Shown here: piece by piece, positions 1-7,400 of the stretch
Position numbering within the stretch: the stretch's first letter is position 1
How the letters are laid out: the number at the start of each line of letters is the position of its first letter
From: JANJWP01 sp049301335
GTDB taxonomy: Bacteria > Patescibacteriota > Gracilibacteria > BD1-5 > UBA2023
Direction: 5' to 3'
Length of the DNA stretch: 10,749 bases
Assembly: GCA_049301335.1 (NCBI GenBank)
Contig: JBAQKV010000129.1
Location: forward strand, 1 to 10,749
Notes under the pieces: model-generated
Databases searched by the model: none
The model's input: the letters and a program-made list of their open reading frames with translations, nothing else
What the model was told of the DNA's origin: nothing
Translations under genes and position numbers: made by a program

Positions 1-958
1 GTCCGGCATAGTTTACCGATCGCATCTTCTCCGGTGACGAATCGGTCGCGACGAGATGGGGGAGGACCGTTTCGAGTTCCTGAGCGATGACGCCCGAGGA
101 TTTCCCGTCCCCGGATTTCCAATCGAATTCCACTCAACGGAGTTTTTCCACAGTATCGAGTCCGGAAACGGTTTCCACGTTGGTCTTCAGTCTCGAATCG
201 GATACGCCGTTGAACGTGGTGGCGGTCGCGTTGCCGGAGCCGTCAACGTTCAGTCGGCAAACTCCGCCAGTCTCGAAGCACATCTTTCCGGCACCGAGAG
301 GGGAGCCGGTCGCTCCGTTGAGCCATGTCCAACGTACGGCGCCGGCGGCGGTATTCGTATTCGATATCCCCACGTATCCGCTCGGCGCGTTTCCGGAAAC
401 TTCGAGATGCCAGGCGGGGGCGAGAGTTCAGATTCCCACGTATCCGTTCTGATCGATGGTCATTCTGTCGACGGACGTCGCCGTACCGTTCGCGGTATTC
501 GCGAAGTTCAGCTTCGTTCCCCTCGCGGATGCGGTATGCGCTTCCGAAGACGTGGCGTAGACCTGGGCTATCGACGGCCAGTCCTGCGTATCCGTCCATC
601 CCACTCATCCGAGGTTGACTCCCGCAGCGTTCAATTGGGTGTTTCTCAGTATGACGTACGGGTCTCACGTGGCGGCCACTTCGGCGTCTCATGATACGAC
701 GAATGGTACGGTCGGAGTGATTCAACCTATCCCCACTTGTCCTCCTGCTGTGATCGTGAACGTCGACAACTTTCCGTCGAGCGTCTGCAACGCCGTGACC
801 ATCTTGTTCCATTCGCCCGCTGAAAGCTGGCTCGTTCCGGCGGTCGCCGTGGCGGGATAGTTCGAAACGTACGCCGAATAGCCTACGGAGAGAATCCCGA
901 GCGTTCCGAAGAACGCGACGGCGGAGAGGACGGGGGTTTTGATTTTGAGGTTCTTCAT
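1..958 (-). CDS. Membrane-anchored fibre-like surface protein with S74 domain, 3' end outside window (6 UGA-Gly)
   Basis: This third paralog shows 319 codons and runs off the left edge. UGA is read as Gly at residues 79, 90, 98, 118, 177 and 275; no UAA or UAG occurs. The N-terminus (MKNLKIKTPVLSAVAFFGTL) is nearly the same as in the first paralog, followed by EWNKMVTALQTLD. Fibre repeats include VGI-G-TLAPAWHLEVSGN, where UGA 177 supplies the Gly of the VGIGT motif. A C-x6-C pair precedes the S74 domain, whose SDSRLK motif is at about 253-258. UGA 275 gives the conserved Gly in VEKLR-G-VEFDWKS, and GVIAQELETVLP follows. By comparison with the first paralog only a few tens of residues are missing. 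It starts 12 nt after the middle paralog stops. The central region (about 80-175) differs from both sisters, which fits a changed binding surface. Confidence 0.92.
881..940 (-). repeat. Paralogous anchor-coding repeat, copy 3
   Basis: This is the third copy of the 60-nt anchor segment, very close to copy 1. GGA at 905-907 encodes the Gly that is TGA in copy 2. Confidence 0.85.
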
Positions 959-970
959 TTTTTCGGGGGT

Positions 971-1912
971 TTAATTTTCGAAAATGAGAGCTTCCATCGC
1001 TCCCCACGAAGCCCCGCATCACCATGCGTTCGCCTGAGGGCTCCTAACGGAAACCGTATGGCTTCAGGCCGCGACGGTTCCCGACCACTGTACGTGTCAT
1101 CCGACCCAATCGGCCGAAGGCGGGGAAATCGTTTGGGAAAGCATGCTGCCGTCGAGATACAATTGGAGATCCGCCCGAACGGACAGGTTTTTAATGGAGT
1201 CCGCACTCAGGAGTACCGTCGAATTCCGATCCAAAGTCACCGGCATCGTCCAAAGATCAGCGTTCGCGGCTCGGGTCGGCGGACATCAGGATCCCGGATC
1301 CGCCGAACGCACCACTCTCGGGGCTTTAGAAATGACGCTGCCGTTCGCGCTGAATTTGATATTTCCGTTGATTTCCAGTTTTTCGGAAGGCGCCGCCGTT
1401 CCTATGCCGACCCCGTATCCGGTCACCGTCATTATCGAACTGCCCGTTCCTCATCCGTTCGGGGAAAACGAAATGTAGTCAGGCGAAGCTTCCGTATAAA
1501 AGATGCCGAAATTCGGATCGGCCGAACTGAACCGCCAGATGCCGCGCGTTCCTCCGTACAAGCCTCCGTAAAGGTCGCCGTCGAGTTGTTCGTCTCCCGT
1601 AACGTGAAGCTTTCTCAGGGGCGTCGAAGTGCCGATTCCCACTTTCCCGCCGTTATAAGCGAGTCATCCGGTCACGGCGCTCCAAGGGTTTCCGCCTCAG
1701 GCGACTATCGAGGCGACTTGCGAAGCGAGTCCGGTTATCCGGGTTTCGTGATCGTCGAGGTTGTCCTTCACTTGCGTCCAAGCGGAAACGGTGAGCGGTT
1801 GTCCCGCAGTCACGGACGAAAGGCCGGTATAGGCGCCATAGCCTACCGAGAGGATCCCGAGCGTTCAGAAGAACGTCACTGCCGAGAATATCGGAGTTTT
1901 GAATCGGCGCAT
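971..1912 (-). CDS. Membrane-anchored fibre-like surface protein without S74 domain (8 UGA-Gly)
   Basis: This is a 313-residue paralog of its two neighbours, intact only if UGA is Gly. UGA lies at residues 16, 72, 83, 154, 209, 272, 283 and 298, against roughly 36 GGN glycines by my count; the end is TAA at 971-973. The N-terminal anchor (MRRFKTPIFSAVTFF-G-TLGILSVGYGAY) has UGA at the Gly that both sister copies encode as GGA. Two fibre repeats follow (VGIGTSTPLRKLHVTG and VGIGTAAPSEKLEINGNIKF). Unlike the sisters, it has no SDxRLK S74 domain. Residues about 210-313 form a different, probably beta-rich domain (LDRNSTVLLS, VRADLQLYLDGS, WSGTVAA, SHTVSV) ending in W-G-C-G-A-S-W-G-AMEALIFEN. It starts 11 nt after the first paralog stops. 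Surface location is inferred from the anchor. Confidence 0.9.
1841..1900 (-). repeat. Paralogous anchor-coding repeat, copy 2 (carries UGA)
   Basis: This is the second copy of the 60-nt anchor segment, somewhat more diverged. The codon at 1865-1867 is TGA where the other copies have GGA, a single first-base change on the coding strand in an otherwise aligned context. Confidence 0.85.
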
Positions 1913-1923
1913 ATTTCGGAGGG

Positions 1924-3075
1924 TTAGTGATTCCTGAGTTTACGTACCTCCGCCCTCAATTCCTCGATTTCCTTCTGCTGCTCTTTTACCGCTTCCACTA
2001 AAGGCGCCACCATATTGGAATACGCTACCGATTTCATTCCGTTCTCATCGGTTGCCACGAGCTCGGGAAACTGTTTTTCCACGTCCTGCGCGATGAGTCC
2101 GATTTGGCGTTTTTTCGAAGCGTTCGGGTCTTTCCAGCCGTACGTCACGCCTTCGAGGGCGAGGATCTTGTCGAGGGCTCCTTCGATGGGCCTTATTCCG
2201 GTCTTCAGCCGTACGTCGGAAGATTGTGTGAGCGTGCCTTGTATCCAAGCGTCGCCCGCGTCGTAAATCTTGAACGCCGCGTTGCACATGCCGCCGAAAC
2301 AGGGATTCACTTTGTCGTACTTGTAGAATTGCAGGCTGTTTCCATAGGATCCGCCCATATTATAGATGGACCAAACGTTCGCGGTTCACGCGACGGTTTT
2401 TGCCGAATTCACGAGATTTACGTAGCCTCCGATATCCGGTCAAGGCTGTACGCTCTGAAGGGGTCAACCCGCGGCGATAATCATCCCCGAGGCGTTTATG
2501 CTTCAGTTCACGTCCAATTTTTGAGTAGGGGAGGCGGTTCCGATTCCCACGCTTCCCGTTGGAAAGATGGTAAGGTTCGTATTCCATCCGGTTCCGTTGT
2601 ACGAGAGGAAATTGATTTTCCCCGGAGTGCCGCCTACCGCGTAGCTTCCGATGTCGACGTTTCCACGACGGTCGTCCGCGCCGTTTATCGCGTTGGAGCC
2701 GTAGAACAATCCGTATCAACCGTCGTTCGATCCGAGATTTCCCGCGATATAGGTTCCCGTCACCGGAGCGGTTCAAAGGTTTTTCCCCACGATTCCGTAT
2801 CACATGGCGGAAATGTTTCCATTGACGCTCAGTTTGGTGTTCGGCGCGGTTCCGATTCCCACGTTCCCGCTCGAAATCGTGAACGCGGAAAGGTTGTTGT
2901 CCAAAGTCTGGAGCGCCGTGACCATCTTGTTCCATTCCGTCGAAGAAACCTGCGTAGTAGGGGTCGCAGTCGCGGGGTAGCTCGCCACGTAGGCCGAATA
3001 GCCTACCGAAAGGATCCCGAGCGTTCCGAAGAACGCGACGGCGGAGAGGACTGGGGTTTTAAATTGTGTGCGCAT
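1924..3075 (-). CDS. Membrane-anchored fibre-like surface protein with C-terminal Peptidase_S74 chaperone domain (7 UGA-Gly)
   Basis: This protein of 383 residues reads through only with UGA as Gly. UGA lies at residues 92, 101, 120, 191, 204, 212 and 230; no UAA or UAG occurs before the TAA at 1924-1926. The N-terminus has a basic start, then one hydrophobic segment (about 8-29, TPVLSAVAFFGTLGILSVGY), probably an uncleaved anchor or signal peptide. EWNKMVTALQTLD follows, then fibre repeats of the GSVGIGTASPTQKLDVN type (VGIGT at about 73 and again before residue 191). A Cys pair (C-x4-C) precedes the S74 domain, which starts at SSDVRLK (about 285-291). S74 domains are intramolecular chaperones that help beta-helical fibres trimerise and usually cut themselves off near this Ser. 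The C-terminus is a coiled coil. I chose ATG 3075, not 3153, because the sister copies start at the same place. Confidence 0.93.
3001..3060 (-). repeat. Paralogous anchor-coding repeat, copy 1
   Basis: This 60-nt segment encodes the core of the membrane anchor in the first surface gene and is closely similar to 1841-1900 and 881-940. It keeps GGA (3025-3027) at the Gly of FFGTLG. The three copies are the best-conserved nucleotide stretch shared by the genes and point to tandem duplication. Confidence 0.85.
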
Positions 3076-3085
3076 GTTCCTGAAA

Positions 3086-3535
3086 TTAGCGGTTATCGGC
3101 TTCTTCCGTTCGCGTACGAACGAGTACCGCTTCAAGCCGGTCGAAATTCTCACCGTTCTTCTCGATGAGGTAGTTCTTCATCGTCGCGAGGAATTTGGGA
3201 TCTTCGAACGTCGTCGTCCAAATGAGGTCGGTCCCTTCGGCGGTTTCTAAGAAATCCGCGCGCAGTACGAATCTCGGAGCGCACGTATGTTCCATCACGA
3301 TGCGGCTTTCGCCGACCTCGAGCCATTTGCTCACGTTCCGGTATTCCACCCCGTCCGGTCCGCGCATGACGAATACCCAGTCGCCTCAATCGACTACGTC
3401 GCAAACTTCGAATTCGTTGGTAAACCCTTTCGGTCCCCACCATTTCGAAAGGATTTTCTGATCAGTCCACGCGGCTATGATTTCAGCCTTGCCGAAGGGG
3501 AGTACGCGAGAAGTGACGATGACGTTTTCCGACAT
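3086..3535 (-). CDS. AHSA1/SRPBCC-domain protein with one in-frame UGA read as Gly
   Basis: This is a 149-residue soluble protein of the AHSA1-like SRPBCC (START/Bet v 1) superfamily, whose members bind hydrophobic ligands in a helix-grip cavity; the ligand is unknown. Visible family marks are AAWTDQKILSKWWGPKGFTN (21-40), the G-G-x-W segment at 50-53, FVMRGPDGVEY at 55-65 and FLETAEGTDLIWTTTF at about 99-114. With the standard code the gene is cut by TGA at 3386-3388 (residue 50), which is exactly the first Gly of the conserved R-P-G-G-x-W stretch of the family. Starting at the ATG 3533-3535 gives the full normal length, whereas the internal ATG at 3365 would lose a third of the domain. The stop is TAA. 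It leads an operon: the first surface protein starts 10 nt downstream. No Shine-Dalgarno motif was seen. Confidence 0.92.
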
Positions 3536-3600
3536 GATCGACGATTATCGAAGTATGGAAGTTTCAGTCTCTCTCGGCGCATGATAACGTTTCATTAACG

Positions 3601-3638
3601 AAAAGAAAGCCCTCCGGCGTGCGGAAGGCTTTCTTTTT
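3601..3638 (-). terminator. Intrinsic terminator after the ribbon-helix-helix-like gene
   Basis: An inverted repeat pairs 3601-3616 with 3622-3637 around a 5-nt loop, with one C/A mismatch at 3612/3626. The core is GAAAGCC...GGCTTTC with a TCCG/CGGA tip. On the minus strand the stem runs into four T; on the + strand it is followed by a longer T-rich run, so it could act in both directions. It lies 9 nt after the stop of the small minus-strand gene and separates it from the AHSA1-led operon. Confidence 0.85.
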
Positions 3639-3647
3639 CTTGCGGAC

Positions 3648-3842
3648 TTAGACGATGTAGGTCTGGTAGACGTTGATCGCGCCGTTCTTGTCTTCGTATT
3701 TCTCGATGGTCGTCTGTACGTGGGTACGGAGGAAATCGGTAAGGCTCTGGCCCTTTTGTTCCAAAATGAATTCGATTTTCTTTTTCTGCGCGTCGGTCAG
3801 GTAGAAGTTGACTGCGGCTGCGAATTTCTTGCGGTTCGTCAT
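3648..3842 (-). CDS. Small ribbon-helix-helix-like (CopG/Arc-type) putative DNA-binding protein
   Basis: This 64-residue protein looks like a ribbon-helix-helix regulator: a basic N-terminus (MTNRKK), a short strand (FAAAVNFYL, about 7-15), helix 1 (about 16-30, TDAQKKKIEFILEQKG), the typical G-x-S-L-T-D turn at 31-36, and helix 2 (about 35-52). That is the size and order expected for the fold, but I recognise no named family. Such proteins act as dimers that insert the strand in the DNA major groove and often repress their own gene. No toxin gene is adjacent, so an antitoxin role is not supported. The ATG is at 3840-3842 and the stop is TAA. It is monocistronic between the divergent region and a hairpin terminator. 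No Shine-Dalgarno motif and no UGA occur. Confidence 0.68.
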   Translation of the reverse strand: MTNRKKFAAAVNFYLTDAQKKKIEFILEQKGQSLTDFLRTHVQTTIEKYEDKNGAINVYQTYIV

Positions 3843-4074
3843 GCGTGAACGAAAAGGGGAATATCGGGACGGAGAATATCCCCAGACAACAAAAAATCAA
3901 TTCAATTTGTATAATTCGGGCATTTTACGCGAATAGTACCCGCGTCGGTTTAAGCCGGCTTGAAATCCTTTGTTTAGAACGTTCGCGGATACTCGGCTTT
4001 GTTTTCGGGCGGCGTTCACGTATATTCGGACGCGTATCCGCAAAGCCGGCGCTCCGCCCCATTCCATTTTCGAT
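3843..4074. promoter_or_regulatory. Divergent intergenic region with candidate operator repeats
   Basis: This 232-nt gap lies between the diverging ribbon-helix-helix-like gene (minus) and VF530-family gene (plus), so promoters for both should lie here. A perfect TATAAT on the + strand at 3910-3915 has no good -35 at 16-18 nt. TATATT at 4021-4026 with TTGTTT 16 nt upstream is another weak + strand candidate. On the minus strand, TTGATT and TATTCT 16 nt apart are a weak pair ahead of the small gene. Two direct copies of GAATATC (3859-3865 and 3874-3880) lie close to the start of the minus-strand gene. None of these promoters can be called firmly, and no RNA gene was seen. Confidence 0.35.
3856..3883. 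promoter_or_regulatory. Candidate operator: direct GAATATC repeats within an imperfect hairpin
   Basis: GAATATC occurs at 3859-3865 and 3874-3880, 15 bp apart, inside an imperfect inverted repeat (GGGGAATAT at 3856-3864 and ATATCCCC at 3876-3883). The repeats lie 17 to 38 nt upstream of the start codon of the ribbon-helix-helix-like gene. Tandem sites near the own promoter are typical for autoregulated proteins of this fold. That this protein binds here is inference. Confidence 0.35.
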
Positions 4075-4332
4075 ATGCAAAATTCCCAAAACAACCGAAA
4101 CGACGAAATCCTCCACGGCGTCACGCTCTCCATGATTATGGATTTCCTCATCGAGGAATACGGTTTTCTCAAGTTGAGCGAAATGATCCGCGTCAACTGC
4201 TTCAAGAGCAATCCTACGAAGGAATCGAGCCTCAAATTCCTTCGGAAGACCGAATGGGCGCGCCTTCAGGTGCAAGGCTTGTACGTGAGAACGGTTTTGG
4301 AGAAACGGAACCGGGAAGCGGATTTCGAGTAG
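4075..4332 (+). CDS. VF530/DUF2132 family small putative DNA-binding protein
   Basis: This is an 85-residue protein of the VF530 family (DUF2132), named after a Vibrio fischeri protein of known structure thought to bind DNA; the cellular role is unknown. The family signature is clear: LHGVTL at 13-18, a YGF segment at 29-31, then CF-x2-NP at 42-47, SSLKFLRKT at 51-59, WAR at 61-63 and LY at 69-70. The family usually has LHGVTLE...CFxxNPSxxSSLKFLRKTPWAR. I chose the ATG at 4075 because homology begins there. The frame stays open upstream to 3970, but that extension resembles nothing known. The stop is TAG, consistent with UAA/UAG-only termination. It is the only + strand gene here and is convergent with rpoC. 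It contains no UGA. No Shine-Dalgarno motif precedes it. Confidence 0.85.
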   Translation: MQNSQNNRNDEILHGVTLSMIMDFLIEEYGFLKLSEMIRVNCFKSNPTKESSLKFLRKTEWARLQVQGLYVRTVLEKRNREADFE

Positions 4333-4364
4333 GAACCGCCAAACCTCAGATGTCGCCACCATAG

Positions 4365-4397
4365 AAAAATCCCCCAGGGCGATCCTGGGGGATTTTT
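4365..4397. terminator. Bidirectional intrinsic terminator between rpoC and the VF530-family gene
   Basis: A perfect 14-bp inverted repeat (4365-4378 paired with 4384-4397) has a 5-nt loop, GCGAT. The stem has a C/G-rich core (CCCCCAGG / CCTGGGGG) flanked by five A on one side and five T on the other, so it gives a hairpin plus U-tract in both directions. It sits exactly between two convergent genes, 15 nt after the rpoC stop (minus) and 32 nt after the VF530-family stop (plus), and so can end both transcripts. Confidence 0.93.
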
Positions 4398-4412
4398 CGT
4401 GCGTCTTGCGGA

Positions 4413-7400
4413 TTACGCGGCCATCATGCGTTCGTATTCGGCCTGGAGCTCTTCGCGCTTGGCGCGGGAGTAGGGCGATTCGAATTCGCCGAACGCTTCT
4501 TCTTCGCCTTCTCCTCCGAAGTATTCCCCGACGTCGCGGTTGTTTTCGAAGTATTGGAGGGTCGGAATGAGACGTCCGATGATGACGTTTTCCTTAAGTC
4601 CGTCGAGTTTGTCGATCTTCTTGGCGGTCGACGCGTCGACGAGTACGCGAACGGTTTCCTGGAAGGACGCCGCCGAGAGCCACGATTCGGTGAAGAGGGA
4701 AATCTTCGTGAGACCGAGGAGGAGGCGGGTACCGATCGCTTCGCGGTCGCCGGATGCGGCGAGTACGCGGTTTTCCTTCTTGAACTTGATGATGTCGACG
4801 ATATCGCCCGGGAAGAACGACGAGTCGCCGGCGTTGGTGATCTTCACCTTCGAGAACATCTGGCGAACGATGAGTTCGATGTGCTTCGAGTTGACCGTCT
4901 GACCCTGGGAAGAGTAGATTTCCTTGATGTCGTTGACGATGTAGAGCTGGGTGACGACGGCATCCGCGAGCTCCATGAGACGCTGGATGTTGACGTGCCC
5001 TTCGGTGATTTTCTGACCGATCTTCACGCGGGAACCTTCCTTGACGAGGAGGTTCTTACCGGCTTCGATCACGTAGTCGATGGAACGGGGAGCTTCGTCG
5101 CGGATGACGATGACCTGACCGTCTACGCGGTCTACGATACCGTCCTTCACGGCGTTGATCTTGCCCTTGGTTTCCTTGGACTTGGCGAGGATCTGCTTCT
5201 CGTTGACCTTGTCGCCCTTCTTGACGGCCACCTTGTAGGTGTCGTCCGGAAGGTAGTACTCCATCGATTCGATGTCGTCGGCCTGGAGGGTGATGATACC
5301 GTTCTTGCCTTCGTAGCGGATCATGCTGATCTCGCCGACGATTTCGGCGATGGTCGCTTCGTACTTCGGATTGCGCGCTTCGAAGAGTTCTTCGACGCGG
5401 GTGAGACCCTGGGTGATGTCCCCGCCTTCCTTGACGACGCCACCGGAGTGGAACGTACGCATCGTGAGCTGGGTACCCGGTTCACCGATGGACTGCGCCG
5501 CGATGATACCGACCGGGGTTCCGAGTTCGGCGATGGCGTTCTGACCGAGGTCGAGACCGTAACACTTCTGGCAGACGCCTTCCTCGGTTTCACAGGTGAG
5601 GATGGAGCGTACCGATACGAATTCGGCCTTCGAGTCGAGAATCGCCTTGAGGACGTCCTTGGTGATGAGGGTTCCGCCTTCGACGATGACGGTCTTGCCT
5701 TCGACCACGTCGCGTGCGAGGAATTTTCCGAAGACGCGGTCTTCGAACGATTCGCGGAACACGGACTTGGAGGTCTCGCGGTAGATGTCTTCGTAGTGGT
5801 GGGTTCCGCAGTCGTGCTCGCGGACGAGGACGTTCTGCGCGGCGTCGACGAGACGGCGGGTGAGATACCCGGACTGTGCGGTCTTAAGAGCCGTGTCGGC
5901 CTTACCCTTGCGTCCCGAGTGGGTGTTGATGAAGTATTCGAGAACCGAGAGGCCTTCCTTGTAGTTCGCCTTGATCGGAAGTTCGATGATCTTGCCGGAC
6001 GGGGAGGCTACGAGACCCTTCATTCCGCAGAGCTGGGTAACGTTGCCCCAGTTACCACGAGCGCCGGAGTCGATCATGTTGAAGATCGGGTTGGACGTCG
6101 TGTAGTACTGCTTCATTTCGTCTTCGATCTTGCCCTTTACGGACGACCATACCTTGATGGACTGTTCGTAACGTTCGCGTTCGGTGAGGTATCCGTGCCA
6201 GAAGGCCTTCTGGATAGCCTTGATCTTTTCTTCACCGCCCTTTACGAGCTCTTCCTTGTTGTCCGGGGAAACCATGTCGTCCTTCGAAACCGAGAGGCCG
6301 GAGATGGTAGCGTACTTGTACCCCATGTTCTTGATGCGGTCCGCGAAGAACGCGGTCTTTTCGGAACCGAGGAGGTCGAAGGAGCGGGCGAGGAGCTTCT
6401 TGGTCGCGCTCTTCTTGAGGGTTTCGTTCACATATCCGAGTTCGGCCGGAACGATGTCGTTGAAGAGGTAGCGTCCGTAGGTGGTGTCGACGAGCTTGCC
6501 GTCCATGCGGATCTTGATCGGATCCTGGAGGGTGATTACGCCGTTGTCGTACGCGTTGGTAGCGTCGTGTCCGTCGACGTAGGAGTACTTGGCCTCACCC
6601 GGATTGATCTTGGTGAGGTAGTAGCAGCCGAGAATCATGTCCTGTGCCGGAGCGACGATAGGTTCGCCGTTGGACGGATTGAGCATGTTCTTGGAAGTGA
6701 CCATGAGTTCGGCCGCTTCTTCCTGCGCTTCGGAGGTGAGGGGGAGGTGCACCGCCATCTGGTCGCCGTCGAAGTCCGCATTGAACGCGGTACAGCAGAG
6801 CGGGTGGAGCTGGATGGCCTTTCCTTCGATGAGGACCGGGCGGAAAGCCTGGATACCGAGACGGTGGAGCGTCGGAGCGCGGTTCAGGAGAACGTGCTTT
6901 CCTTCGATCACTTCGTCGAGGGCGTCCCAAACTTCCTTTCCTTTTTCTTCGATGATCTTTTCGGCGTGCTTCACGTTGTACGCCATTTCCTTTTCGATGA
7001 GGCGTCCGATGACGAACGGGCGGAAGAGGACGAGGGCCATGGCCTTCGGGAGTCCGCATTCGTTCATCTTGAGGGTCGGGCCTACTACGATGACGGAACG
7101 TCCGGAGTAGTCGACGCGCTTGCCGAGGAGGTTCTGGCGGAAGCGGCCCTGCTTCCCCTTGAGGATGTCGGCGAGGGACTTGAGCTTCTTCTTAGTAGCG
7201 GTGGTGTAACCCGGGCGGTTGGAACGGACGTCTCCGTTGAGGAGCATGTCGACCGCTTCCTGGAGCATGCGCTTTTCGTTCTTGAGGATGACTTCCGGCG
7301 CGCCGAGTTCCATGAGCTTGCGCAGACGGTTGTTTCGGTTGATGACGCGGCGGTAGAGGTCGTTCAAGTCGGAGGAAGCGAAGCGTCCGCCGTCGAGCTG

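Noticed and set aside
1..3075. Prophage tail-fibre locus
   Set aside because: S74 domains and VGIG repeats occur in phage fibres, but each protein has a membrane anchor and no phage structural, lysis or integrase gene is present; a cellular surface cassette fits better.
3076..3153. Upstream start of the first surface gene at 3153
   Set aside because: It would add 26 residues overlapping the AHSA1 gene and not found in the paralogs, which begin right before the KTP-x-x-SAV anchor.
3386..3388. Selenocysteine at the TGA of the AHSA1 gene
   Set aside because: The site is the conserved family Gly, the neighbouring genes have 21 more TGAs, and no obvious selenocysteine-insertion hairpin context stands out.
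1..3535. Cluster of pseudogenes decayed by stop codons
   Set aside because: Every interruption is TGA at a glycine position, with no TAA, TAG or frameshift; decay would give mixed stops and indels.
1..3535. UGA read as tryptophan (code 4)
   Set aside because: TGG is used normally for Trp in the same genes, and TGA columns match Gly in the paralogs and families (FF-G-TLG, VGI-G-T, LR-G-VEF).
3536..3600. Promoter for the AHSA1-led operon (minus-strand TATCAT at 3581-3586 or GATAAT near 3543-3548)
   Set aside because: -10-like hexamers exist but neither has an acceptable -35 at 16-18 nt, so I could not support a call.
3843..4074. tRNA gene, including the expected tRNA-Gly with UCA anticodon
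   Set aside because: No cloverleaf or GTTCGA-type T-arm pattern was seen here or in the other intergenic gaps.
3897..4362. Two minus-strand frames of 112 and 145 codons opposite the VF530-family gene
   Set aside because: They overlap the well-supported VF530-family coding sequence, match no family I recognise, and lie in its shadow.
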